Shown piece by piece: positions 1-7,172 of a stretch of 38,018 nt of DNA. Source of the stretch: UMGS1696 sp964430105 (GTDB lineage: Bacteria; Bacillota; Clostridia; Oscillospirales; CAG-272). The position numbers and the translations under genes were made by a program. Where the stretch lies: NCBI GenBank assembly GCA_964430105.1, contig CAYSEF010000019.1:1-38018 (forward strand), written 5' to 3'. Numbering within the stretch: position 1 is the first letter of the stretch; each line of letters opens with the position of its first letter. Under the pieces are notes generated by a model that was not told where the DNA came from, did no database searches, and worked only from the letters and a program-made list of their open reading frames with translations.

Positions 1-31
1 GTGTCATATATTTATTTCAAATTTTTTAATA

Positions 32-88
32 TACCTATTGACATGGTAGGTAAATTGTGGTACAATACAAACACCTACCAGTTAGGTA
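32..88. promoter_or_regulatory. Paired ACCTA/TAGGT operators at the metY promoter
   Basis: Two inverted repeats use the same half-sites. The first has TACCTA (32-37) and TAGGTA (47-52) and covers the -35 hexamer. The second has ACCTA (73-77) and TAGGT (83-87) and covers the predicted transcription start. This placement fits repression. Rrf2-family regulators (CymR, IscR) control cysteine and Fe-S genes and bind short palindromes, so one of them is a plausible ligand, but that is inference. Confidence 0.6.
38..66 (+). promoter_or_regulatory. Sigma-A promoter of metY
   Basis: A perfect -35 TTGACA (38-43) is followed by a 17-bp spacer and a near-perfect -10 TACAAT (61-66). Transcription should start near 73, about 90 nt before the metY start codon. 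Confidence 0.85.
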
Positions 89-164
89 TGTTGAAATAAA
101 CTATAATCAGGACAACCTCTAAGATTTCCGTTTCAGCGTCATATAACGAAAGGAATTAAAAAAT

Positions 165-1448
165 ATGTCTGACTACAAATTTGAGACACTGCAACTTCAT
201 GTAGGTCAGGAAAATCCCGATCCCGCAACTGATGCCCGTGCAGTTCCTATTTACGCTACTACCTCTTATGTTTTCAAGAATTCCGCACAGGCTGCAAACC
301 GTTTTAATCTTTCCGAAGACGGAAATATTTATACAAGACTCATGAATCCTACCTCGGATGTTTTTGAAAAGCGTATCGCCGCTCTTGAAGGTGGTGTTGG
401 TGCTCTTGCAACCGCTTCCGGTTCAGCTGCTATCACTTACGCTGTTCAAAATATAGCTACCTGTGGTGATCACATCGTTTCATCCTCCAATCTCTACGGT
501 GGCACATATAATCTCTTTGCGAATACTCTCAAGGAGCAGGGTCTTAGCACAACTTTTGTTGATCCATTTGATCCTGAAAACTTTGAAAAAGCTATTCAGC
601 CGAACACAAAGCTTCTCTATGCAGAAACTCTCGGCAACCCAAATTCTGACATTCTTGACATCGAAGCTGTCGCTGAGGTCGCTCACAGACACGGTATCCC
701 GCTTATCGTTGACAGCACCTTTGCAACTCCGTATCTCATCCGTCCTATTGAACATGGTGCAGATATTGTTGTACATTCCGCTACAAAGTTCATTGGCGGT
801 CACGGTACTGTAATGGGTGGCGTAGTTATCGATTCCGGTAAATTCGACTGGACACAGAACGACAAATTCCCCGGACTTTCAAAGCCTAATCCGTCTTATC
901 ACGGTGTTGTATTCACAGAAGCTTGCGGTAATCTTGCTTATATTCTCAAGCTCCGCACAACACTTATGAGAGACCAGGGCGCTACTATTTCCCCGTTCAA
1001 CTCATTCCTGCTTCTCCAGGGTCTTGAAACTCTTTCTCTCCGTATTGAACGTCATGTTGAAAATGCGCTCAAGGTTGTTGATTTCCTCAAAAATCATCCT
1101 CAGGTTGAAAGAGTTAATCACCCCTCTCTCGTAGGAGGCAAACAGGGTGAGCTTTACAAGAAGTACTTCCCGAATGGTGCGGCTTCAATCTTTACCTTTG
1201 ACATTAAGGGCGATGCTGAAACTGCTAAGAAGTTCACAGAAAGCCTTGAGCTGTTCTCTCTTCTCGCCAATGTTGCAGATGTAAAGAGCCTTGTTATCCA
1301 TCCCGCTTCCACCACTCACTCTCAGATGAATGAGGACGAGCTTCTTGCCTGCGGTATAAGATCTACGACAGTCCGTCTTTCAATCGGTATCGAGCATATA
1401 GACGATATTATCGCAGACCTTGCACATGGTTTTGAAGCTATAAAATAA
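165..1448 (+). CDS. metY: O-acetylhomoserine sulfhydrylase (PLP-dependent)
   Basis: Predicted to make homocysteine from O-acetylhomoserine and sulfide in the cytoplasm, the direct-sulfhydrylation route to methionine. At 427 aa it has the full length of the Cys/Met-metabolism PLP family. The Schiff-base lysine is K208 in HSATKFIGGHGT, and the PLP-phosphate loop SGSAA is near residues 85-89. An AAAGGA ribosome binding site precedes the ATG. A strong promoter with two operator-like repeats lies upstream, and the cysteine desulfurase operon follows, so the gene sits in a sulfur-metabolism neighbourhood. A cysteine synthase side activity is possible for this family. I see no convincing intrinsic terminator after it, so read-through into the iscS leader is possible. 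Confidence 0.93.
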   Translation: MSDYKFETLQLHVGQENPDPATDARAVPIYATTSYVFKNSAQAANRFNLSEDGNIYTRLMNPTSDVFEKRIAALEGGVGALATASGSAAITYAVQNIATCGDHIVSSSNLYGGTYNLFANTLKEQGLSTTFVDPFDPENFEKAIQPNTKLLYAETLGNPNSDILDIEAVAEVAHRHGIPLIVDSTFATPYLIRPIEHGADIVVHSATKFIGGHGTVMGGVVIDSGKFDWTQNDKFPGLSKPNPSYHGVVFTEACGNLAYILKLRTTLMRDQGATISPFNSFLLLQGLETLSLRIERHVENALKVVDFLKNHPQVERVNHPSLVGGKQGELYKKYFPNGAASIFTFDIKGDAETAKKFTESLELFSLLANVADVKSLVIHPASTTHSQMNEDELLACGIRSTTVRLSIGIEHIDDIIADLAHGFEAIK

Positions 1449-1500
1449 ACTCACATCGCACTGTTTTACAGAGTGAATATTTAATACAAAACTGAGAAAA

Positions 1501-1691
1501 TATAGTTAAGGCGACACTGCACAGTTCAAACCAAGGCTTTGATAGCACAATTTGCAGTGAAAAGTCAAGGTGTTAAGTACGGTGTTCCCTTAATATCGAG
1601 CTTTACAGCAGTATCATAGGAGCAGAAAATCACTTTAATTCAAAACAGTGATATCTCCTATTAAGCTGCCAACCATTATAAAGGAGATTTT
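1501..1691 (+). promoter_or_regulatory. Structured leader of iscS-iscU (candidate translational switch)
   Basis: A TATAGT -10-like box (1501-1506) lies just before a structured stretch. A 7-bp stem CACTGCA/TGCAGTG (1515-1521 with 1553-1559) encloses a TCAAA/TTTGA hairpin (1526-1530 with 1538-1542). TTAAG/CTTAA (1573-1577 with 1589-1593) forms another. At the 3' end ATCTCCT (1653-1659) is exactly complementary to the iscS SD AGGAGAT (1682-1688). The same CTCCTAT strand (1655-1661) can instead pair with ATAGGAG (1616-1622), aided by ATCACT/AGTGAT (1629-1634 with 1647-1652) and AGCTT/AAGCT (1599-1603 with 1663-1667). These two folds are mutually exclusive. No T-box, S-box or TPP consensus is seen. 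Confidence 0.5.
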
Positions 1692-2879
1692 ATGATTTAT
1701 CTTGATAATGCCGCAACTACTAAAATGAGCAAAACGGCTATAAATGCTATGCTCCCATATATGGATGGGAACTACGGAAACCCTTCCAGCCTCCATACAA
1801 TCGGTCAGAAAGCAGCTGAAGCATTGACCGATGCAAGAGAAAGAGTAGCAAAGGTACTCGGATGTGATGCAAGAGAAGTTACATTTACCTCCGGTGGCAG
1901 TGAAGCTGATAATCAGGCTATCATCTCCGCTGCACGTATCGGTGAGAAAAAAGGCAAAAAACATATTATTTCCACTGCATTTGAACATCACGCTGTACTG
2001 CATACACTGAACAAGCTTGCAAAAGAAGGCTTTGAAATAACTCTCCTCGATGTTCACGAAAATGGTCTTGTTACACCCGAACAGGTTGCTGATGCTATAC
2101 GTCCGGATACTTGCCTCGTAACCATCATGTTCGCAAACAATGAGATCGGAACTATTCAGCCTATCCCCGAAATCGGCAAAGTATGTCATGAAAAGGGTGT
2201 TCTTTTCCACGTTGACGCAGTTCAGGCGGTAGGACATATCCACATCAACGTAAAAGAACAGAACATTGATATGCTCTCTCTTTCCGCACACAAATTCCAC
2301 GGCCCTAAGGGTATCGGTGTTTTGTATGCAAAAAAAGGAATTCTTCTTACAAATCTTATTGAAGGCGGAGCACAGGAACGTGGAAAGCGTGCCGGCACAG
2401 AAAATATCCCCGCTATTATGGGTATGACAGCGGCTCTCGAAGAAGCTTGTGCACATCTTGACGAAAACGCAGTAAAGCTTACTTCTATGCGTGACAAGTT
2501 GATCGATGGTCTTTCTAAGATTCCTCATTCCATCCTCAACGGCGACGCAACACACAGACTCCCCGGCAATGTAAACTTCTGCTTTGAAGGCATTGAAGGC
2601 GAAGCACTTCTCCTTCTCCTCGACGATAAAGGTATCTGCGCTTCCTCCGGTTCAGCATGCACTTCCGGTTCGCTTGATCCGAGCCACGTGCTTCTTGCAA
2701 TCGGCAGACCGCATGAAATCGCTCATGGTTCCCTGCGTCTTTCACTCTCTGAAGAAAATACCGATGAAGAAATCGAATATACAATCAATGCTGTTGCTGA
2801 TGTTGTATCATATTTACGCAGTATTTCACCGGTTTGGCGCAATCTTGAAAATGGCAAACAAGAATTTGTAATTAAGTGA
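1692..2879 (+). CDS. iscS: Cysteine desulfurase (IscS/NifS family)
   Basis: Removes sulfur from cysteine to give alanine and an enzyme persulfide that is passed to the Fe-S scaffold. At 395 aa it is full length. K201 in SAHKFHGPKG is the PLP lysine, H99/H100 lie in the cofactor region, and C323 in SSGSACTSG is the persulfide cysteine. The RERGKRAGTENI block is also typical. Its SD (1682-1688) can be masked by an upstream complement (1653-1659). The iscU start follows 11 bp after the stop, so the two are co-transcribed. The stop is TGA, which shows TGA is a normal stop here. NifS is an equivalent name for this type in Clostridia. Confidence 0.95.
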   Translation: MIYLDNAATTKMSKTAINAMLPYMDGNYGNPSSLHTIGQKAAEALTDARERVAKVLGCDAREVTFTSGGSEADNQAIISAARIGEKKGKKHIISTAFEHHAVLHTLNKLAKEGFEITLLDVHENGLVTPEQVADAIRPDTCLVTIMFANNEIGTIQPIPEIGKVCHEKGVLFHVDAVQAVGHIHINVKEQNIDMLSLSAHKFHGPKGIGVLYAKKGILLTNLIEGGAQERGKRAGTENIPAIMGMTAALEEACAHLDENAVKLTSMRDKLIDGLSKIPHSILNGDATHRLPGNVNFCFEGIEGEALLLLLDDKGICASSGSACTSGSLDPSHVLLAIGRPHEIAHGSLRLSLSEENTDEEIEYTINAVADVVSYLRSISPVWRNLENGKQEFVIK

Positions 2880-2890
2880 GGTAAATAAAC

Positions 2891-3322
2891 ATGGCTCTTT
2901 ACAGTGAAAAAGTAATGGATCATTTCCGCAATCCGCGTAATGTTGGCGTAATCGAAGATGCGGATGGTATCGGTGAAGTTGGTAACGCTAAATGTGGCGA
3001 TATCATGAAGATATATTTGAAGATAGAAAACGACATTATTGCAGACGTAAAGTTTGAAACTTTTGGATGTGGCAGTGCTATTGCATCAAGCTCTATGGCT
3101 ACCGAACTCATCAAAGGCAAGCCTATCTCAGAAGCTCTCACTCTCACAAACAAGGCTGTTGCAGAAGCTCTCGATGGACTTCCTGCTCACAAGCTGCACT
3201 GCTCCGTTCTCGCAGAAGAAGCTATTAAGAATGCTCTCAAGGATTACTATGACAAGAACGGAATTGCATATGATCCTGCTGACTTCCCGGATCCGGAAGA
3301 TGACGAAGAAGGCGAACATTAA
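2891..3322 (+). CDS. iscU: Fe-S cluster assembly scaffold (IscU/NifU-N)
   Basis: Scaffold on which Fe-S clusters are built with sulfur from the adjacent desulfurase. At 143 aa it is a stand-alone NifU-N domain with the three conserved cysteines C35 (AKCGD, with D37), C60 (FGCGSA) and C104 (HCS). The acidic C-terminal tail is typical of the Clostridial form. The start follows a GAGGT ribosome binding site. It is the last gene of the iscSU operon, followed by a strong intrinsic terminator. Confidence 0.94.
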   Translation: MALYSEKVMDHFRNPRNVGVIEDADGIGEVGNAKCGDIMKIYLKIENDIIADVKFETFGCGSAIASSSMATELIKGKPISEALTLTNKAVAEALDGLPAHKLHCSVLAEEAIKNALKDYYDKNGIAYDPADFPDPEDDEEGEH

Positions 3323-3343
3323 GACGCTTTTCCTATAAATTCT

Positions 3344-3399
3344 CCCCTCACAAAAAATACTGTGTTGATACATGGTATTTCTGTGAGGGGTAATTTTTT
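3344..3399 (+). terminator. Intrinsic terminator of iscSU
   Basis: CCCCTCACA (3344-3352) pairs perfectly with TGTGAGGGG (3382-3390). The inner arms can extend the stem (AAATAC with GTATTT), and a T-rich run follows. Confidence 0.88.
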
Positions 3400-3430
3400 C
3401 TTAAAATCCACGCTAATTGCTTAAATATTA

Positions 3431-3459
3431 TTGAGAATATGGGCAATTAGTGGTATAAT
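3431..3459 (+). promoter_or_regulatory. Sigma-A promoter of feoAB
   Basis: TTGAGA (3431-3436), a 17-bp spacer and a perfect TATAAT (3454-3459). Because the longest open frame begins inside the -35 box, this promoter helps place the real feoAB start downstream at 3551. Confidence 0.8.
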
Positions 3460-3486
3460 TAAAAAAACAAATTTATTAGTGTCAGG

Positions 3487-3524
3487 TTGTTTGAAATCAA
3501 GAAAATTTGACTGTTTTCAAACAA
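3487..3524 (+). promoter_or_regulatory. Hairpin in the feoAB leader
   Basis: TTGTTTGAAA (3487-3496) and TTTCAAACAA (3515-3524) are perfect 10-bp complements, with a second short stem TCAA/TTGA inside. It lies in the 5' UTR between promoter and SD. No U-tract follows, so it is not a terminator. It does not match the Fur consensus. Role unknown (mRNA stability or a protein/metal-responsive site). Confidence 0.5.
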
Positions 3525-3550
3525 TTACTGATCAAAAGAGGTATAAATCA

Positions 3551-5899
3551 ATGACTCTAAAGGACTTGCCAATAGGAAAAACGGCTACTGTCACTCACGT
3601 CGGTGGCGAAGGTGCCTTACGTCAGCATTTTCTTGATATGGGCGTGATTCCAAATGCAGATATAAAGCTCATCAAATATGCTCCGATGGGCGACCCAATG
3701 GAATTTATGATACACGGGTATGAGTTGACTCTACGTGTTGCAGATGCTGAAAAAATAGAGATAAAAGATATACGAGATGATTCGACTGAAAGCAATTTAT
3801 CAAAGCACAACAGAAAACGAAGCTCTCACCCCGGACTTGGCGAAGGCGGAAAATATCACGCAAAAGCTGAAGAATCTCCGCTTCCGGATGGAACAGTTTT
3901 ATCATTCGCTCTTGCAGGCAACCAAAACTGTGGTAAAACTACACTTTTCAATCAGCTTACGGGTTCTAATCAGCACGTTGGAAATTTCCCGGGTGTTACT
4001 GTAGACCGCAAAGATGGTGAAATCAAAGGAAAAAGCGATACTCTGGTAACAGACCTCCCCGGAATTTATTCTATGTCGCCATATTCAAGTGAGGAAATCG
4101 TCACGAGAGAATTTCTGCTCTCCGAGAAGCCCAAGGGAATTATCAATATTGTTGATGCAAACAACATTGAACGAAATCTTTATTTGACGATGCAGCTTCT
4201 TGAACTTGATATACCAATGGTGCTTGCGCTCAACATGATGGATGAGGTCAATGCAAACGGTGGTGCTATTCATGTAAACGAAATGGAAGAAATGCTTGGA
4301 ATACCTGTTATTCCCATTTCTGCGGCAAAAAACGAAGGCATTGACGAGCTTGTAGAACACGCACTTCATGTTGCAAAATACCAGGAAAAGCCCGGTCGTC
4401 AGGATTTTTGCAGTGCCAGTGATGGTGGAGGAGTTTTACATAGATGTCTTCACGGTATCATGCACCTCATTGAGGATCACGCAAAGGAAGCCGATATTCC
4501 CGTTCGTTTTGCAGCAAGCAAGGTCATTGAGGGTGATAAGCTGATATTTGACAAGCTGAAGCTGGACAAAAATGAATGTGAAATGATAGAGCATATCATC
4601 ACGCAGATGGAATTGGAAGGCGGACTTGATCGCTCGGCATCGATTGCACAAATGCGTTTCACTTTTATCAGTGAGGTATGTCGTGAAGCTGTTGTAAAGC
4701 CACGAGAAAGCAAAGAACATATGCGAAGTCGTAAAATCGACAAAATACTCACTGGCAAATACACAGCTATTCCGGCGTTTATCGGTATCATGGCACTGGT
4801 GTTCTGGCTCACGTTCAACGTCATAGGTGCAGGATTACAGAAGCTACTTGAAATCGGAATAACAGCTTTGACAAATTTAGTTGACAATGCTCTGAGTGCT
4901 GCGGAAGTAAACGAAGTTCTTCATTCACTTTTGATCGACGGTATCTTCAATGGTGTTGGCAGTGTTCTCAGCTTCCTTCCCATCATTGTAACGCTGTTCT
5001 TCTTCCTTTCAATGATGGAGGACAGCGGATATATCGCTCGTGTAGCTTTTGTAATGGATAAACTGTTGAGAAAAATCGGCCTTTCGGGCAGAAGTATCGT
5101 GCCTATGCTGATTGGCTTTGGATGCACTGTTCCCGGAGTCATGGCTACACGCACACTTCCCTCTGAAAGAGATAGAAAAATGACAATACTGCTCACACCA
5201 TTTATGAGCTGTTCTGCAAAGCTTCCTATTTACGCATTTTTCACAGAAGCTTTCTTCCCAAAAAACGGTGCTCTCGTTATGGTTTTGCTATATATCATTG
5301 GTATTGTCGTTGGTATTCTCATGGCTTTCCTCATGAAAGGTACTATGTTCAAAGGAGAGCCTGTACCGTTTGTCATGGAATTACCGAATTATCGTATGCC
5401 GGGTGCAAAAAATGTCGCACTTCTTCTTTGGGACAAAGCAAAAGACTTTTTACAGAGAGCATTTACGGTTATCTTCTTTGCAACGATTGTAATCTGGTTC
5501 CTGCAAACCTTTGATACACGCCTCAATGTTGTAACAGATACTCAAACAAGCATCCTCGCTGTTATCTCAGGTTGCATAGCACCGATATTCAAGCCGATAG
5601 GTTTCGGTGATTGGCGTATATCTACCGCACTTATATCCGGATTTATGGCTAAAGAAAGCGTTGTATCCACTCTGACTGTACTTTTTGGCACAACAGAGGC
5701 TCTCATGGGTATGCTGACACCTCTTTCTGCAATGAGTCTACTGATATTCTGTCTGCTGTACACGCCCTGTATAGCTGCTGTAACGTCTGTTAAGCGTGAG
5801 CTTGGAACAAAATGGGCTATAGGCGTTGTTATTGGACAATGTGCAGTTGCATGGCTTGCTTCGTTTATCCTATATCGTTTGGGATGTTTTATCCTGTAA
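3551..5899 (+). CDS. feoB: Ferrous iron transporter, FeoA-FeoB fusion
   Basis: Imports Fe(II) across the cytoplasmic membrane. From the ATG at 3551 the protein has 782 aa. A FeoA SH3-like domain (about residues 1-74) is fused through a polar linker to FeoB. The G domain shows G1 GNQNCGKT (123-130), G3 DLPG (168-171), G4 NMMD (228-231) and G5 SAAK (257-260). A multi-pass membrane region follows, with the Gate segments GCTVPGVMATRTL, SCSAKLPIYAFF and TPCIAAV. The start at 3551 is chosen because an AAGAGGT ribosome binding site precedes it, FeoA homology begins there, and the frame-extending upstream codon overlaps the promoter. It has its own promoter and terminator and neighbours iscSU, which uses iron. 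Confidence 0.94.
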   Translation: MTLKDLPIGKTATVTHVGGEGALRQHFLDMGVIPNADIKLIKYAPMGDPMEFMIHGYELTLRVADAEKIEIKDIRDDSTESNLSKHNRKRSSHPGLGEGGKYHAKAEESPLPDGTVLSFALAGNQNCGKTTLFNQLTGSNQHVGNFPGVTVDRKDGEIKGKSDTLVTDLPGIYSMSPYSSEEIVTREFLLSEKPKGIINIVDANNIERNLYLTMQLLELDIPMVLALNMMDEVNANGGAIHVNEMEEMLGIPVIPISAAKNEGIDELVEHALHVAKYQEKPGRQDFCSASDGGGVLHRCLHGIMHLIEDHAKEADIPVRFAASKVIEGDKLIFDKLKLDKNECEMIEHIITQMELEGGLDRSASIAQMRFTFISEVCREAVVKPRESKEHMRSRKIDKILTGKYTAIPAFIGIMALVFWLTFNVIGAGLQKLLEIGITALTNLVDNALSAAEVNEVLHSLLIDGIFNGVGSVLSFLPIIVTLFFFLSMMEDSGYIARVAFVMDKLLRKIGLSGRSIVPMLIGFGCTVPGVMATRTLPSERDRKMTILLTPFMSCSAKLPIYAFFTEAFFPKNGALVMVLLYIIGIVVGILMAFLMKGTMFKGEPVPFVMELPNYRMPGAKNVALLLWDKAKDFLQRAFTVIFFATIVIWFLQTFDTRLNVVTDTQTSILAVISGCIAPIFKPIGFGDWRISTALISGFMAKESVVSTLTVLFGTTEALMGMLTPLSAMSLLIFCLLYTPCIAAVTSVKRELGTKWAIGVVIGQCAVAWLASFILYRLGCFIL

Positions 5900-5920
5900 G
5901 ATTATAGATTTATTTCAACA

Positions 5921-5970
5921 AAAAACAGACCGTTTATTCGTGCTATAATGCCGAAACGGTCTGTTTTTTT
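5921..5970 (+). terminator. Intrinsic terminator of feoAB
   Basis: AACAGACCGTTT (5924-5935) pairs with AAACGGTCTGTT (5954-5965), and the downstream run continues as T to 5970. An A-run on the left arm makes it able to work on the minus strand too. Confidence 0.92.
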
Positions 5971-5978
5971 CTAAAATT

Positions 5979-6022
5979 TTATAAAAGAAAAACCGCTCTT
6001 GAATATTCATCAAAAGCGGTTT
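5979..6022 (-). terminator. Terminator of the two-TM membrane protein gene
   Basis: On the minus strand AAACCGCT (6022-6015) pairs with AGCGGTTT (5997-5990) and is followed by a T-rich stretch toward 5979. Its position directly after the minus-strand stop codon fits a terminator. Confidence 0.75.
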
Positions 6023-6042
6023 ATGTTAATTCATTTTAACTA

Positions 6043-6852
6043 TTAAAGCTGGGGTTCTTCAGCTTCCATTTCGCCACGAGCGATAGCTTCCTTTTCAGCT
6101 TCAACCTGTGCACGGAATGCAGCACGTCTCTGAGCAGCTTCTTCAGCTCTCTTAGCGAGTTCTCTCTTTCTGGTTACGATTGCACGAGTAATAAGTTCAG
6201 CGTACTTATCGATATCTGCACCGTAGTCAACGCACATTGAAAGAGCTTCTGTACCGTCCATCTTGAAAATCTTGAACACATAGTACTTGACCTGAACATC
6301 ACGTTCACCCTTCTTATATGTGTAAATCTTTTCTTCGATTTCAGCACGGTCGAGTTCGTTGAAGAAGTAAGAAGCGGCTATATCAGCATCGATAGATTCA
6401 TCGATCATGGAAAAACGTCTGCCGAACACAAACATTTTTTCATTTGTGAAGATAAGGTTACAGCCCATAAAGTAGTTGGTTCTGTTTACGCCATCCTTAC
6501 CCTTCTTATAGTAAAGGGGTTCTTCCTTAGCATCAAAGTCATAACCTCTGAGGTTGATAGGCTTGAGCATCTTGAGGAAGCTCTTTTCATATACTTCAAA
6601 TTTCTTTTCGCTACGTTCCTGAAGATTCTTGATTCTTTCAGAAATCTGGAATTCAAGGTCAGTGTCAGTGGACATACCGCCAGACGTGAAAATGACAACT
6701 GCGAAACCTACGATAGCAACGATAATACCTACCATACGAAGGTAACGGATCATCATCATAATAATTCCGACGATAGTGATTCCCCAACCTATAAGAGAAG
6801 GAATTGACACCGGCGGAGCTGTGTAGTACTTGAGATTACGTTTTGTTTCCAT
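6043..6852 (-). CDS. Unrecognised two-TM membrane protein with charged C-terminal helix
   Basis: I do not recognise a family. The 269-aa protein has a short cytosolic N-terminus with Pro, then two hydrophobic segments at about residues 17-36 and 38-56. A large soluble domain rich in Lys and aromatic residues follows (about 65-215). The end is a long Ala/Glu/Arg-rich helix (about 218-269), probably coiled-coil. The pattern suggests a membrane-anchored cytosolic protein. Codon use looks like that of well-expressed neighbours such as gapA. It is monocistronic, with its own consensus promoter (6916-6944) and terminator. The start follows a GGAG ribosome binding site. An operator-like repeat lies at its transcription start. 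Confidence 0.85.
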   Translation of the reverse strand: METKRNLKYYTAPPVSIPSLIGWGITIVGIIMMMIRYLRMVGIIVAIVGFAVVIFTSGGMSTDTDLEFQISERIKNLQERSEKKFEVYEKSFLKMLKPINLRGYDFDAKEEPLYYKKGKDGVNRTNYFMGCNLIFTNEKMFVFGRRFSMIDESIDADIAASYFFNELDRAEIEEKIYTYKKGERDVQVKYYVFKIFKMDGTEALSMCVDYGADIDKYAELITRAIVTRKRELAKRAEEAAQRRAAFRAQVEAEKEAIARGEMEAEEPQL

Positions 6853-6881
6853 AACAACTCTCCATTATGTAGTAATTTGAA

Positions 6882-6907
6882 TGATAACGATATCACACAC
6901 ATTATCA
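6882..6907. promoter_or_regulatory. TGATAA/TTATCA inverted repeat at the transcription start
   Basis: TGATAA (6882-6887) and TTATCA (6902-6907) form a 26-bp inverted repeat just downstream of the -10 box. A further GTTATCAT lies upstream of the promoter (around 6972-6979). The arrangement resembles operator sites; the regulator is unknown. Confidence 0.4.
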
Positions 6908-6915
6908 ATACTGTT

Positions 6916-6944
6916 ATAATACCACAAAAATTCTGGTATGTCAA
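6916..6944 (-). promoter_or_regulatory. Sigma-A promoter of the two-TM protein gene
   Basis: Read on the minus strand: TTGACA (6944-6939), a 17-bp spacer, then TATTAT (6921-6916). Transcription should start near 6909. Confidence 0.85.
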
Positions 6945-7111
6945 GTAAAATTGAGTCAGTTATTGACAAATAGTTATCATTGTACTGAATTACATCCTTA
7001 TGTATTGTCAATTTTCACAAATAAAGTGAATACTTTTAGTGCAATTTGAAATTTTCAGTTTTATCAAACGCTATCAGCATTATTTATTCCTATGATTCAG
7101 CCTATACTCTT
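6945..7111. other. AT-rich non-coding stretch
   Basis: This is the rest of the 320-bp gap between the two-TM protein gene and gapA. Apart from the GTTATCAT octamer noted at the promoter, I see no ORF with a ribosome binding site, no RNA gene and no repeat in it. Confidence 0.6.
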
Positions 7112-7150
7112 AAAAACAAAAAAGAGAGACTGTCCGAAGACAATCTCTCT
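7112..7150 (-). terminator. Intrinsic terminator of gapA
   Basis: On the minus strand AGAGAGATTGTC (7150-7139) pairs with GACAGTCTCTCT (7134-7123) through a stable UUCG tetraloop, with one mismatch, followed by a T-run to 7112. Confidence 0.92.
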
Positions 7151-7172
7151 TGTGTACAGAAACAAACAATAA

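Noticed and set aside
1449..1691. T-box, S-box or TPP riboswitch in the iscS leader
   Set aside because: The conserved T-box core (GGUGG-ACCGCG type), S-box and TPP cores are not found; kept only as an unclassified structured leader.
1635..2555. 306-aa open frame on the minus strand opposite iscS
   Set aside because: Cys/Phe/Ser-rich low-plausibility protein, fully antisense to a clear iscS, no credible ribosome binding site or promoter.
3431..3550. Forty-residue N-terminal extension of FeoB
   Set aside because: It begins inside the -35 box, has no homology to FeoA and lacks an SD; the SD and homology begin at 3551.
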